DNA of 5,937 nt from Bacteroidales bacterium (GTDB lineage: Bacteria > Bacteroidota > Bacteroidia > Bacteroidales > DTU049), in NCBI GenBank assembly GCA_030017935.1, contig JASEGF010000139.1, positions 1 through 5,937 of the forward strand, in the 5' to 3' direction. Below are positions 1-5,743 of this stretch, in pieces; position 1 is the stretch's first letter, and the number at the start of each line of letters is the position of its first letter. The notes beneath the pieces are model-generated. The model worked only from the letters and a program-made list of their open reading frames with translations. It was not told where the DNA came from and searched no databases. The position numbers and the translations under genes are program-made.

Positions 1-68
1 AGGAAATCACGCTTGTGATCCTTTGGCAGAGCCAAGTATTTATCGATGTTTTCTATTAATTCTTTCAT
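1..68 (-). CDS. N-terminal fragment of an unrecognised protein (runs off the left edge)
   Basis: An open frame starts at the ATG at 68-66 and stays open to the window edge. It gives about 22 residues beginning MKELIENIDKYLALP and continuing through a charged KDHKRDF stretch. The start is supported by a Bacteroidota-type -7 box (92-85) just upstream and by an A/T-rich leader typical of this window. No membrane segment or signal peptide is visible; the peptide looks like the beginning of a soluble, helical protein. Its codons (GCT CTG CCA AAG, CAC AAG CGT) are richer in G/C than those of the neighbouring genes, which may mean a more conserved or better expressed gene. The fragment is too short for a family assignment and I do not recognise it. 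Confidence 0.6.
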   Translation of the reverse strand, partial: MKELIENIDKYLALPKDHKRDF

Positions 69-84
69 AATTATAAAATTTGTA

Positions 85-92
85 CAAAATTA
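85..92 (-). promoter_or_regulatory. Putative Bacteroidota -7 promoter box for the left-edge gene
   Basis: On the minus strand the bases read TAATTTTG, an exact match to the TAnnTTTG -7 consensus of the Bacteroidota primary sigma factor. It ends 16 bases before the ATG at 68. No convincing TTTG -33 element is present at the expected distance. A perfect 10-base palindrome, TTTGTACAAA (79-88), overlaps its downstream edge and the likely transcription start. It could be a small operator, but palindromes this short are frequent in such AT-rich DNA. Confidence 0.45.
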
Positions 93-177
93 ATAAAATT
101 TATTGAAATAATAAAATATTTAAAGTATAATATAAAAATATGTTATTTTTCCCCTTTTAACACTTTTGTTTAGATCA

Positions 178-840
178 CTATTTTTTATTTAACGGCTTAT
201 CTTCTAGTTTCTGATTGAAATACCACAAAAGCCTTATTGATATTACATTATTGTATTGGTTCCTTGTCCACCTGTCTACTCCATTATCATAACTTCTAGT
301 TCTTATTTTGTCTATGCTATATGAATATCTAACATTACCATATAGCTTTTGGTATATTCTAAAACGTACTTCAGCAATGACTTCAAAATCATTAGCATCA
401 TACGGACCTCGTAGTGTATTATAATTAATCAAATTACCATATTCATATTCTTTGGCATTTGTTAGCCTACCATAGCTAAAACCACCACCAAAGCTGATTA
501 AATTATTATCATTATATAATATAAGGAATGGTATTTCTACATAATTTAATCTTAAGTTATAGTATGGCAATTTCATAGTATCTACATATGTATTGGGATA
601 TTTCTGATAAGAACCTTTTTGGCTAAAATTAGTTTCCAAAAATATTTGCCATTGGTTATTTTTGCCAAAAGAGTACATAACACTAGGACCTATATTTGCT
701 CCAAATTTTCTAAATCCATAAATCTCATCTCCATCTACTTGCGAAATATTAAAACCTACATTAGCTATGCCAATAAAATTTTGAGCTATTAGATTGAATA
801 TTAAAAAATTGAAAAATAAAAAAAGGTGAATTTTTTTCAT
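178..840 (-). CDS. PorT-like outer-membrane beta-barrel protein (OMP_b-brl_2 type)
   Basis: This 220-residue protein is probably a small outer-membrane beta-barrel. Residues 1-19 form a clear Sec signal peptide (MKK, then a long hydrophobic core), with likely cleavage at A19/Q20, a typical Bacteroidota site. The mature part alternates short aromatic and polar strands: a GFNISQVDGD segment near 29-38, an F/G-rich strand pair around 46-58, an LETNFSQKGS strand near 68-77, a YVEIPFLILY strand near 100-109, and a last strand ending in LLWYF (204-208) before a 12-residue polar tail. This layout is characteristic of the PorT-family beta-barrel proteins (PF13568), whose individual roles are mostly unknown; I infer no transport substrate. 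The start is fixed by the signal peptide, yet the ATG lies just 6 bases after the 3' end of tRNA-Arg, with no room for a promoter between them. The gene is therefore probably expressed from a shared tRNA-mRNA transcript. Confidence 0.85.
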   Translation of the reverse strand: MKKIHLFLFFNFLIFNLIAQNFIGIANVGFNISQVDGDEIYGFRKFGANIGPSVMYSFGKNNQWQIFLETNFSQKGSYQKYPNTYVDTMKLPYYNLRLNYVEIPFLILYNDNNLISFGGGFSYGRLTNAKEYEYGNLINYNTLRGPYDANDFEVIAEVRFRIYQKLYGNVRYSYSIDKIRTRSYDNGVDRWTRNQYNNVISIRLLWYFNQKLEDKPLNKK

Positions 841-846
841 TGCTTG

Positions 847-920
847 TGATCCCGGCGGGATTCGAACCCACGACCCGCAGCTTAGAAGGCTGCCGCTCTA
901 TCCAACTGAGCTACGAGACC
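847..920 (-). tRNA. tRNA-Arg (anticodon UCU)
   Basis: A complete 74-base cloverleaf can be folded by eye. The acceptor stem is GGTCTCG/CGGGATC with two G-U pairs. The D arm GCTC...GAGC carries the AGTTGGATA loop, including the A20 typical of arginine tRNAs. The anticodon stem is GCAGC/GCTGC with loop CTTCTAA, giving anticodon TCT, which reads AGA and AGG. The T arm is GTGGG/CCCGC with loop TTCGAAT. The discriminator is A (847), and the next bases are CAA, so the 3' CCA is not encoded and must be added after processing. AGA is a heavily used arginine codon in AT-rich genomes. The gene sits 18 bases after tRNA-Pro, presumably in the same transcript, and 6 bases before the start codon of the beta-barrel gene. 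Confidence 0.97.
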
Positions 921-938
921 TTAGAAGTAAAATATAAA

Positions 939-1013
939 TCGGGGCAGCAGGATTCGAACCTGCGACCTCCTGCTCCCAAAGCAGGCGCGATAACCGGACT
1001 ACGCTATGCCCCG
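939..1013 (-). tRNA. tRNA-Pro (anticodon UGG)
   Basis: This is a complete 75-base cloverleaf. The acceptor stem CGGGGCA/TGCCCCG is fully paired and has the C1:G72 pair characteristic of bacterial tRNA-Pro. The D arm GCGT...TCGC has one mismatch at the loop side. The anticodon stem is CCTGC/GCAGG with loop TTTGGGA, giving anticodon TGG for proline. The T arm is GCAGG/CCTGC with loop TTCGAAT, and the discriminator is A (939). The 3' CCA is not encoded. It lies 34 bases after the glycosyltransferase stop codon and has a candidate -7 box of its own at 1036-1029, so it can be transcribed either by read-through or independently. Confidence 0.97.
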
Positions 1014-1028
1014 TTTATTTTTCGTTTG

Positions 1029-1036
1029 CAAAATTA
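1029..1036 (-). promoter_or_regulatory. Putative -7 promoter box for the tRNA-Pro / tRNA-Arg / beta-barrel unit
   Basis: The minus strand reads TAATTTTG, an exact TAnnTTTG match, ending 15 bases before the mature 5' end of tRNA-Pro. It falls in the 34-base gap after the glycosyltransferase stop codon. No clear -33 TTTG is seen at the usual spacing. A tRNA pair with its own promoter inside a longer same-strand gene run is plausible, and this is the only candidate promoter I find that could also serve the beta-barrel gene downstream. Confidence 0.4.
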
Positions 1037-1047
1037 ATAATTTATTT

Positions 1048-2232
1048 TTAATATATCTCTAATTCCTTGTTAACAATATTTTCCCATGAAAAACTTAATG
1101 ATCTTTGTCTAAGTATATCTCTATCTATTGGATTGTCTAATAATTCTATTACAGCTTCGGCAAATCTTTTTTCAAAATAATCATCTTCTTTGACAATAAT
1201 CCCACCATCTCCTATAGCTTCTGGTATGCCACCATTATCACTACCTACTACTGGCACTCCACATGATTGTGCTTCTATAATAACTGAACCAAATCCCTCA
1301 TTCCTGCTAGGTAATATCAATACATCCATAGCATTCATATATTTGGGAATATCATCATAAGGTATTTTACCAGTGAAAATGACATTTAATTTTTTTTCTT
1401 TACATTGTTGTTCTATTTCTTTTTTTAATGATCCATCTCCTACAACTAAAAAATCGACTTCTTTTTGTTTATTTATTTCGGAAAAAATTTCTGGTAATTT
1501 ATCTGCTCTTTTTACTGGTAAAAGATTTCCGACAAAGCCAACAACTTTATTTTTTAATCCTAATTCCTGTTTTATTTTGTTTTTATCTAGCAATGTAAAA
1601 TTGTCTAAATCTACTCCATTAGGGCTGACTATTGCATTATTACCACTGTATCCATAGTTTTTAGCTTTTTCTAGAAGAGCATTACTTACAAATATTACTT
1701 TAGCAGCATTTTCAAAAACATCAATGTATAGTTCTGGGCTTAATTGCATTTTATAATTAATATCACTACCTTGACAATTAACTACATATGGGATGTTTAA
1801 TTTTTTAGAAAAAATTTTAGCAATTAGTCCAGCAGGTGGCTCATACATACCATGAGCAATTATTAAATTATAATTTTGATTTTTTATCTGATCATAAAGT
1901 ATTTTTAATATGTAGTTACTATATTGTAAAAAGATTTTTTCTCTTATTGTTCGTTCTTTAATAACATTTAAAAGATTTCTATGAATTTTTATATAATTAT
2001 AATTTATTCCATTAAGTTCTAAATTATTTTTTTTGTTATCATAAATTTTTTTCCCGGAAGATTTTTTAATTAGTTTAACAAAATAAGTATCATCAGGTAT
2101 TATTGCATAAACATTGAAATCAATGTTTAAAGATTTTAAAATCATTAATCTGTTTGTGATAAAAGACCCACCTTGAGTGTCATTAAAATAAGGAAATAAA
2201 TTTGTAAAAATCAGAAAATTTTTATTATACAT
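1048..2232 (-). CDS. Glycosyltransferase family 4 (GT-B fold)
   Basis: This 394-residue protein has the normal length and layout of a GT4 retaining glycosyltransferase, which transfers a sugar from a nucleotide-sugar donor. The N-terminal acceptor domain (about 1-200) has the early GGSF glycine pair (21-24), an AHGMYEPPAG segment (126-135), a CQGSD loop (153-157) and a VSNAL motif (182-186). The C-terminal donor domain (about 205-394) begins after PNGVD (204-208). It carries VGNLLPVKR (234-242), VVGDG (263-267), the E-x7-E signature from E312 to E320 within NEGFGSVIIE, and GGIPE (334-338). No membrane segment is obvious, so it is probably cytoplasmic or peripherally membrane-bound and acts in surface glycan or glycolipid synthesis; donor and acceptor cannot be read from sequence. 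I start it at the ATG at 2232 rather than a TTG 36 bases upstream that would overlap the hydrolase gene. It follows the hydrolase by 13 bases, probably in one operon. Confidence 0.92.
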   Translation of the reverse strand: MYNKNFLIFTNLFPYFNDTQGGSFITNRLMILKSLNIDFNVYAIIPDDTYFVKLIKKSSGKKIYDNKKNNLELNGINYNYIKIHRNLLNVIKERTIREKIFLQYSNYILKILYDQIKNQNYNLIIAHGMYEPPAGLIAKIFSKKLNIPYVVNCQGSDINYKMQLSPELYIDVFENAAKVIFVSNALLEKAKNYGYSGNNAIVSPNGVDLDNFTLLDKNKIKQELGLKNKVVGFVGNLLPVKRADKLPEIFSEINKQKEVDFLVVGDGSLKKEIEQQCKEKKLNVIFTGKIPYDDIPKYMNAMDVLILPSRNEGFGSVIIEAQSCGVPVVGSDNGGIPEAIGDGGIIVKEDDYFEKRFAEAVIELLDNPIDRDILRQRSLSFSWENIVNKELEIY

Positions 2233-2245
2233 GAATAGTTGATTT

Positions 2246-3040
2246 TTATTCGTTACAGAGTGTAGCAAAACTATTTATAGCTACTAATGTTTTATTGAAA
2301 TCTTCTATAAAGCCCATATGTCCGCAGTTTTCTAACATTAATATTAGTGATACCTTAGTTAGAGTAGCTTGTGCCAATGATGTTTCATATGGTACACTAG
2401 GGTCTTGTTTGCCAATAATAAATAAAAATGGGAATAGAGCGGTATTTAGCATCTCTAGATGTCCTTCTCTGTCTCTCATAGCTAGTTGTGCATTTATCAT
2501 GGCTTGTTTATCCATTTTATTTGATTGTTCTATTAATGTTGCTATTTCTTTATTGTATTTTATGCGATTATCTGGAAAGAAAAGTGAAGGGATGGAATTG
2601 GCAATGTATTTAATATGATCCTCTTCGATAGTTTTTATTATACGATCTCGATTTTGTTTTTTCTCATCAGTATCTGCTCTGGCTGAGCTATGAAATAGTC
2701 CTAATCCTTTGATCATGCTAGGGTATAATTCAGCAAAACTGCATGCTAAATAACCTCCCATACTATGTCCAATGATAGTAACATGATTTATTGATAAAAA
2801 TATTAAAAGTTCATAAATTTTTTGTGACCATTGGTATAAATCTGGTTCACTGTATAGATCACTATCTCCATGACCTGGCAAATCAATTGCTAAAGTTGTG
2901 AATTCATTCATCTTTTTCATATAAGGATACCATATAGTTTTATTAAAGGGAAATCCATGAAAAAATAATATTACAGGGCCACTTCCATTGATACTATAAG
3001 AGATTTTACCTTGTGAAGTGTCATAAAATTTAGTTTCCAT
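2246..3040 (-). CDS. Alpha/beta-fold hydrolase
   Basis: This 264-residue single-domain alpha/beta hydrolase has all expected active-site elements. The HGF oxyanion loop is at 28-30 after a hydrophobic strand, DLPGHGDSD is at 53-61, the nucleophile elbow GHSMGG (91-96) contains Ser93, the probable acid Asp213 lies in IIGKQDPSVP, and the catalytic His241 is in CGHMGFIED. Residues about 120-195 form a helical cap that would set specificity. There is no signal peptide, so it is cytoplasmic. The family includes esterases, lipases, C-C hydrolases and dehalogenases, and the substrate cannot be predicted. The ATG at 3040 is chosen over a TTG at 3055: it gives the usual short N-terminus, and the TTG lies inside the candidate -7 box. 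The gene is divergent from the CBS-nadK pair, an arrangement that I recall as recurrent in Bacteroidota, and it heads a probable operon with the glycosyltransferase. Confidence 0.9.
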   Translation of the reverse strand: METKFYDTSQGKISYSINGSGPVILFFHGFPFNKTIWYPYMKKMNEFTTLAIDLPGHGDSDLYSEPDLYQWSQKIYELLIFLSINHVTIIGHSMGGYLACSFAELYPSMIKGLGLFHSSARADTDEKKQNRDRIIKTIEEDHIKYIANSIPSLFFPDNRIKYNKEIATLIEQSNKMDKQAMINAQLAMRDREGHLEMLNTALFPFLFIIGKQDPSVPYETSLAQATLTKVSLILMLENCGHMGFIEDFNKTLVAINSFATLCNE

Positions 3041-3052
3041 ATTTTTTTTTAA

Positions 3053-3060
3053 CAAATTTA
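3053..3060 (-). promoter_or_regulatory. Putative -7 promoter box for the alpha/beta hydrolase gene
   Basis: The minus strand reads TAAATTTG, an exact TAnnTTTG match, ending 12 bases before the ATG at 3040. The intervening leader is almost pure A (TTAAAAAAAAAT), which fits A-rich, Shine-Dalgarno-free initiation in Bacteroidota. A -33 TTTG is not evident. If used, the mRNA would have a leader of only about 5-8 bases. Confidence 0.4.
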
Positions 3061-3148
3061 CGTTAAAATTATGAAATTATATGTTCGTTTATATTGCTAT
3101 TTTTTTTGAAAAAGTATCTAATCAATATCATAATTATAATATTTTTTG

Positions 3149-3156
3149 TATTTTTG
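3149..3156 (+). promoter_or_regulatory. Putative -7 promoter box for the CBS-nadK operon
   Basis: TATTTTTG matches TAnnTTTG exactly and ends 28 bases before the chosen ATG at 3185. It lies downstream of the TTG at 3146 that would extend the reading frame, so the ATG at 3185 is the better start. There is no recognisable -33 element at about 20 bases upstream, and the run of T around it makes a chance match easier, so support is moderate. Confidence 0.35.
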
Positions 3157-3184
3157 TTTTAGCAATATAATAATTTTTGAAAAA

Positions 3185-3847
3185 ATGTTTGCAAAGGATT
3201 TTATATATTCATCATTTGTAGCAGTTAAAACTTCTACTACTATTAGAGAGGCTAGAGAGCTAATGAATGAATGGAAAGTTTCTCATTTACCTATTGTCAA
3301 TAATGATATTTTACTTGGCATTTTAAATGAAGAAGATTTATTAGGTATCAATGATGTTAGTACACCAATAGGTAATGTAGATTTATCTACTCCAATTGTA
3401 TCTGTGCAGTCAGATTCGCATATTTTTGATATATTACAATTTTTAGGTCAATATAAATTGTCTATTTGTCCAGTTACTAGTTCTAATATGCAATATTTAG
3501 GTTCTATAATTGGTATAGATCTTTTGCAAAAGTTATCTCCATTTATGAATATAGATAATCCTGGTGGTACTATCATTTTAGAAATTAAACCAGTAGATTA
3601 TACTATGACGCAAATAGCTAGTATAGTAGAATCTAATGATGCTCACATTCTGGCTACATTTATTCATGCTGATTCAGATAAAAATTTGTTATATGTTTTT
3701 TTGAAATTAGACAAAATGGATTTAGCTCCTATTGTGCAAACTTTTAATAGATACGATTACATAATCTATGCTTCATATCAAGAGGAAGAATTTTACGAAG
3801 AATTGCAACATAATTATGACTTTCTAATGAGATTTTTAAATATTTAA
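3185..3847 (+). CDS. CBS-domain pair with C-terminal ACT-like domain; putative nucleotide-sensing regulator
   Basis: This 220-residue cytoplasmic protein has two CBS repeats: about 1-58 (VAVKTSTTIREARELMNEWKV, HLPIVNNDILLGILNEEDLL) and about 66-118 (STPIVSVQSDSHIFDILQFL, ICPVTSSNMQYLGSIIGIDLL). CBS pairs commonly bind AMP, ATP, NAD or similar nucleotides. From about residue 127 comes PGGTIILEIKPVDYTMTQIASIVESNDAHIL, which has the beta-alpha-beta look of an ACT-like regulatory domain, followed by an acidic, aromatic tail (198-212) that might be an interaction surface. No enzymatic domain is present. The gene is tightly coupled to NAD kinase (3 bases between stop and start) and is probably co-transcribed. 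A role in sensing adenylate or NAD(P) status and modulating NadK is a reasonable inference, but no interaction is shown by the sequence. The ATG at 3185 is preferred because the 13-residue extension from the TTG at 3146 would overlap the predicted promoter. Confidence 0.85.
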   Translation: MFAKDFIYSSFVAVKTSTTIREARELMNEWKVSHLPIVNNDILLGILNEEDLLGINDVSTPIGNVDLSTPIVSVQSDSHIFDILQFLGQYKLSICPVTSSNMQYLGSIIGIDLLQKLSPFMNIDNPGGTIILEIKPVDYTMTQIASIVESNDAHILATFIHADSDKNLLYVFLKLDKMDLAPIVQTFNRYDYIIYASYQEEEFYEELQHNYDFLMRFLNI

Positions 3848-3850
3848 AGT

Positions 3851-4729
3851 ATGAATATTTTAATTTTCTTTTCTCAATGGCGAGATATCTTCTTTGATAC
3901 AATACAAGCTATATGTTTATTTTGTGAAAAAGAAAATGGTATTGTGGGAATATATTTTGACAATCAAAGCGATAATGAAGGGATAAAAGATAAAATATCA
4001 CAATTTGATAATATAATTATTGAAAATAATAATTTTAAAAATCAATATTGTTGCATAATTTCTCTTGGTGGCGATGGCACTTTATTAGATACTTTACCTA
4101 TTAGTTTAAAGTATAAATTACCAGTTTATGGTATAAATTATGGTAAGTTAGGTTTTCTCACTTGGGGAGATCCACAATATATCATAGAGTATTTGAATGG
4201 AATTAAAAACAAGGAATATAAGATTTCTAAAAGGGCAACTATAGAGCTAAACATTAAAGATCATACTTCGCTATTTCATAATGCTCTGAACGAGGTAACT
4301 ATTAAGCAATATAAAGATCAGTATTTGATATCTATAGATTTATTAATCAATGATAATTTTGTTTGTTCATATTGGGCTGATGGATTGATAGTAGCTACCC
4401 CTACTGGCTCTACAGCTTATTCATTAAGTTGTGGTGGTCCTATATTAGAACCTACAGCAGCTAATTTTGTAATTACTCCCATAGCTCCACACAATCTAAC
4501 AAGTCGTCCTCTAGTGATACGTGATGATACAGAGTTAACGTTAATTGTCAAATATCCAGATATTCCTATTTTATTAACTGCTGATGCTAATAATCATATT
4601 ATAAGAGCTGGACAACAAATTACCCTGAAAAAATCCAAAAATTATTTCCCATTGATAGAGTTTGAGGATAATTCTTTTTACAAAGTTTTAAGAAATAAAC
4701 TAATGTGGGGACAAGATAATAGAAAATAG
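3851..4729 (+). CDS. nadK: NAD kinase (ATP-NAD kinase)
   Basis: This 292-residue NAD kinase phosphorylates the 2'-hydroxyl of NAD to make NADP in the cytoplasm. The phosphate-binding signature GGDGT is at 73-77 with the catalytic Asp75, preceded by a hydrophobic strand (CCIISL). The NE motif is at 147-148 (ALNEV). The conserved core WADGLIVATPTGSTAYSLSCGGPI runs from 175 to 197, and ITPIAPHNLTSRPLV (208-222) follows, as in all family members. Length is normal for the bacterial family. The usual Asp-Gly near the end of the C-terminal domain is replaced by TADANN (243-248), which is not a catalytic position. The gene follows the CBS gene by 3 bases with no promoter or Shine-Dalgarno between, implying translation from a shared mRNA. 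A weak, A/T-only inverted repeat (4734-4740 with 4753-4759) follows the stop codon but is not convincing as a terminator. Confidence 0.97.
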   Translation: MNILIFFSQWRDIFFDTIQAICLFCEKENGIVGIYFDNQSDNEGIKDKISQFDNIIIENNNFKNQYCCIISLGGDGTLLDTLPISLKYKLPVYGINYGKLGFLTWGDPQYIIEYLNGIKNKEYKISKRATIELNIKDHTSLFHNALNEVTIKQYKDQYLISIDLLINDNFVCSYWADGLIVATPTGSTAYSLSCGGPILEPTAANFVITPIAPHNLTSRPLVIRDDTELTLIVKYPDIPILLTADANNHIIRAGQQITLKKSKNYFPLIEFEDNSFYKVLRNKLMWGQDNRK

Positions 4730-4758
4730 AATTAATAAAAGGAATAGAATTTTTTTAT

Positions 4759-4790
4759 TTTGTTGATAAATCAAATAACATTTAATTTTG
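4759..4790 (+). promoter_or_regulatory. Putative Bacteroidota sigma-A-type promoter of ribF
   Basis: TTTG (4759-4762) is followed after 20 bases by TAATTTTG (4783-4790), matching both the -33 TTTG and -7 TAnnTTTG consensus at the usual spacing. It is the only candidate in the window with both elements. It lies in the 81-base gap between nadK and ribF and ends 20 bases before the ribF ATG, so ribF can be expressed independently with a leader of roughly 13-16 bases. That is too short to hold an FMN riboswitch, and no RFN-like structure is visible upstream. Confidence 0.55.
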
Positions 4791-4810
4791 CATACTGATA
4801 AACTTAATTG

Positions 4811-5743
4811 ATGGAAATTTTATATACACCAAAACAAATCAATCTACCTACTACTATATCTATTGGCACTTTTGATGGTGTGCATCGTGGACATAGATTT
4901 GTAATAGAGTATGCCAATGAATTAGCTAAAAGATATCAATATACTAATATGATAATCACATTCGATCCACATCCACGTTTTGTGTTAGCAAAGAAAATAC
5001 AAGCTCATTTTTTACTGACAACTTTAGAAGAAAAATTAGAAATATTGTCTCGAATGCCTGTAGATATTGTATATATTCAAAAATTTACTAAAGAGTTTTC
5101 ACAGTTGACACCAGAAGAGTTTATAAAAATATTAAAAGAAAATTTTAATATGAAAGCTTTAGTTATGGGATATGATCATAGCTTTGGGGTAAATAGATCT
5201 GGCTCTTATGAAGATATAAAAGCATTGTCATATAAATATAATTTCTTTTTACATAAATTTCAACCTTTTGTAGATGATGGTGTTTTTATTAGCTCAACAA
5301 AGATTCGCAATTTATTAATAAAAGGTTTTGTTTCAGAAGCAAATAAACTTTTAGGATATAATTATTTCATTAAAGGCAGAGTGATAGAAGGTAGTAAAAT
5401 AGGTCGTCAGCTTGGATTTCCTACAGCTAATATTGGAGAAGTAGCTGATGAAAAAATCATTCCTGGTAGTGGTGTATATATAATAAGAGCTTTTGTAGAA
5501 GATGAACAATATAGAGGTATAATGAATATCGGCTTTAGACCTACATTTCAATATTCACATGATAATATTTATCTAGAAGCACACCTTTTCGATTTTAATA
5601 AGAATATTTATAATAAATCAATCAAAATCGAATTTCTTTTGAAAATACGTGATGAAATAAAATTTGATAAGGTAGAGGATTTAATACAACAAATATACAA
5701 AGATAGAGAATTAGCCTTACGTTTTTTTGATAGAAATTTTTAA
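4811..5743 (+). CDS. ribF: Bifunctional riboflavin kinase / FAD synthetase
   Basis: This 310-residue enzyme converts riboflavin to FMN and then adenylates FMN to FAD. The N-terminal FAD synthetase (nucleotidyltransferase) domain, about 1-185, has GTFDGVHRGH (19-28), FDPHP (51-55), the MGYDHSFG segment (119-126) and SSTKIR (161-166), the family's HxGH-like and ISSTxIR signatures. The C-terminal riboflavin kinase domain, about 186-305, has GSKIGRQLGFPTANI (194-208), where T205 and N207 are the expected Mg-nucleotide ligands. It also has PGSGVY (about 218-223), NIGFRPTF, the LEAHLFDF segment carrying the conserved catalytic Glu, and a closing EFLLKIRDEIKF motif. Both domains are intact and the length is typical for the family. 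I take the ATG at 4811 rather than the TTG immediately before it. The gene has its own promoter and is unlinked to other riboflavin genes here. Confidence 0.97.
   Translation: MEILYTPKQINLPTTISIGTFDGVHRGHRFVIEYANELAKRYQYTNMIITFDPHPRFVLAKKIQAHFLLTTLEEKLEILSRMPVDIVYIQKFTKEFSQLTPEEFIKILKENFNMKALVMGYDHSFGVNRSGSYEDIKALSYKYNFFLHKFQPFVDDGVFISSTKIRNLLIKGFVSEANKLLGYNYFIKGRVIEGSKIGRQLGFPTANIGEVADEKIIPGSGVYIIRAFVEDEQYRGIMNIGFRPTFQYSHDNIYLEAHLFDFNKNIYNKSIKIEFLLKIRDEIKFDKVEDLIQQIYKDRELALRFFDRNF

Noticed and set aside
134..150. Perfect 7-base-pair hairpin AAAAATA-TGT-TATTTTT downstream of the beta-barrel gene
   Set aside because: The stem is only A/T pairs and is not followed by a clean T-run on either strand; such repeats arise easily in this composition, so I do not call a terminator.
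11..852. 11-base direct repeat GCTTGTGATCC at 11-21 and 842-852
   Set aside because: One copy is inside a coding start and the other covers the tRNA-Arg end; a few 11-base matches are expected by chance in 6 kb, and there is no integrase or other sign of an attachment site.
840..1037. Plus-strand open frame of 65 codons (contains FEPTTRSLEGCRSIQLSYE and QDSNLRPPAPKAGAITGLRYAP)
   Set aside because: It is the antisense reading of the two tRNA genes; these peptide strings are a well-known artefact of annotating across tRNAs.
1373..1657. Plus-strand open frame inside the glycosyltransferase gene
   Set aside because: It lies fully antisense to a strongly supported GT4 gene and has a low-complexity F/S-rich translation with no domain-like features.
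2295..2618. Plus-strand open frame inside the hydrolase gene
   Set aside because: It is antisense to the conserved C-terminal half of the hydrolase, and no promoter or family signature is visible.
3146..3184. TTG-initiated N-terminal extension of the CBS protein
   Set aside because: It overlaps the predicted -7 box, adds 13 hydrophobic residues not expected in this family, and an ATG at 3185 gives a normal N-terminus.
4734..4759. Inverted repeat AATAAAA...TTTTATT after nadK
   Set aside because: It has A/T-only pairing with a 12-base loop and predicted stability is poor; it may be chance.
5351..5551. Minus-strand open frame inside ribF
   Set aside because: It is a shadow of the riboflavin kinase domain; the translation is rich in S, T, Y and I with no recognisable motif.
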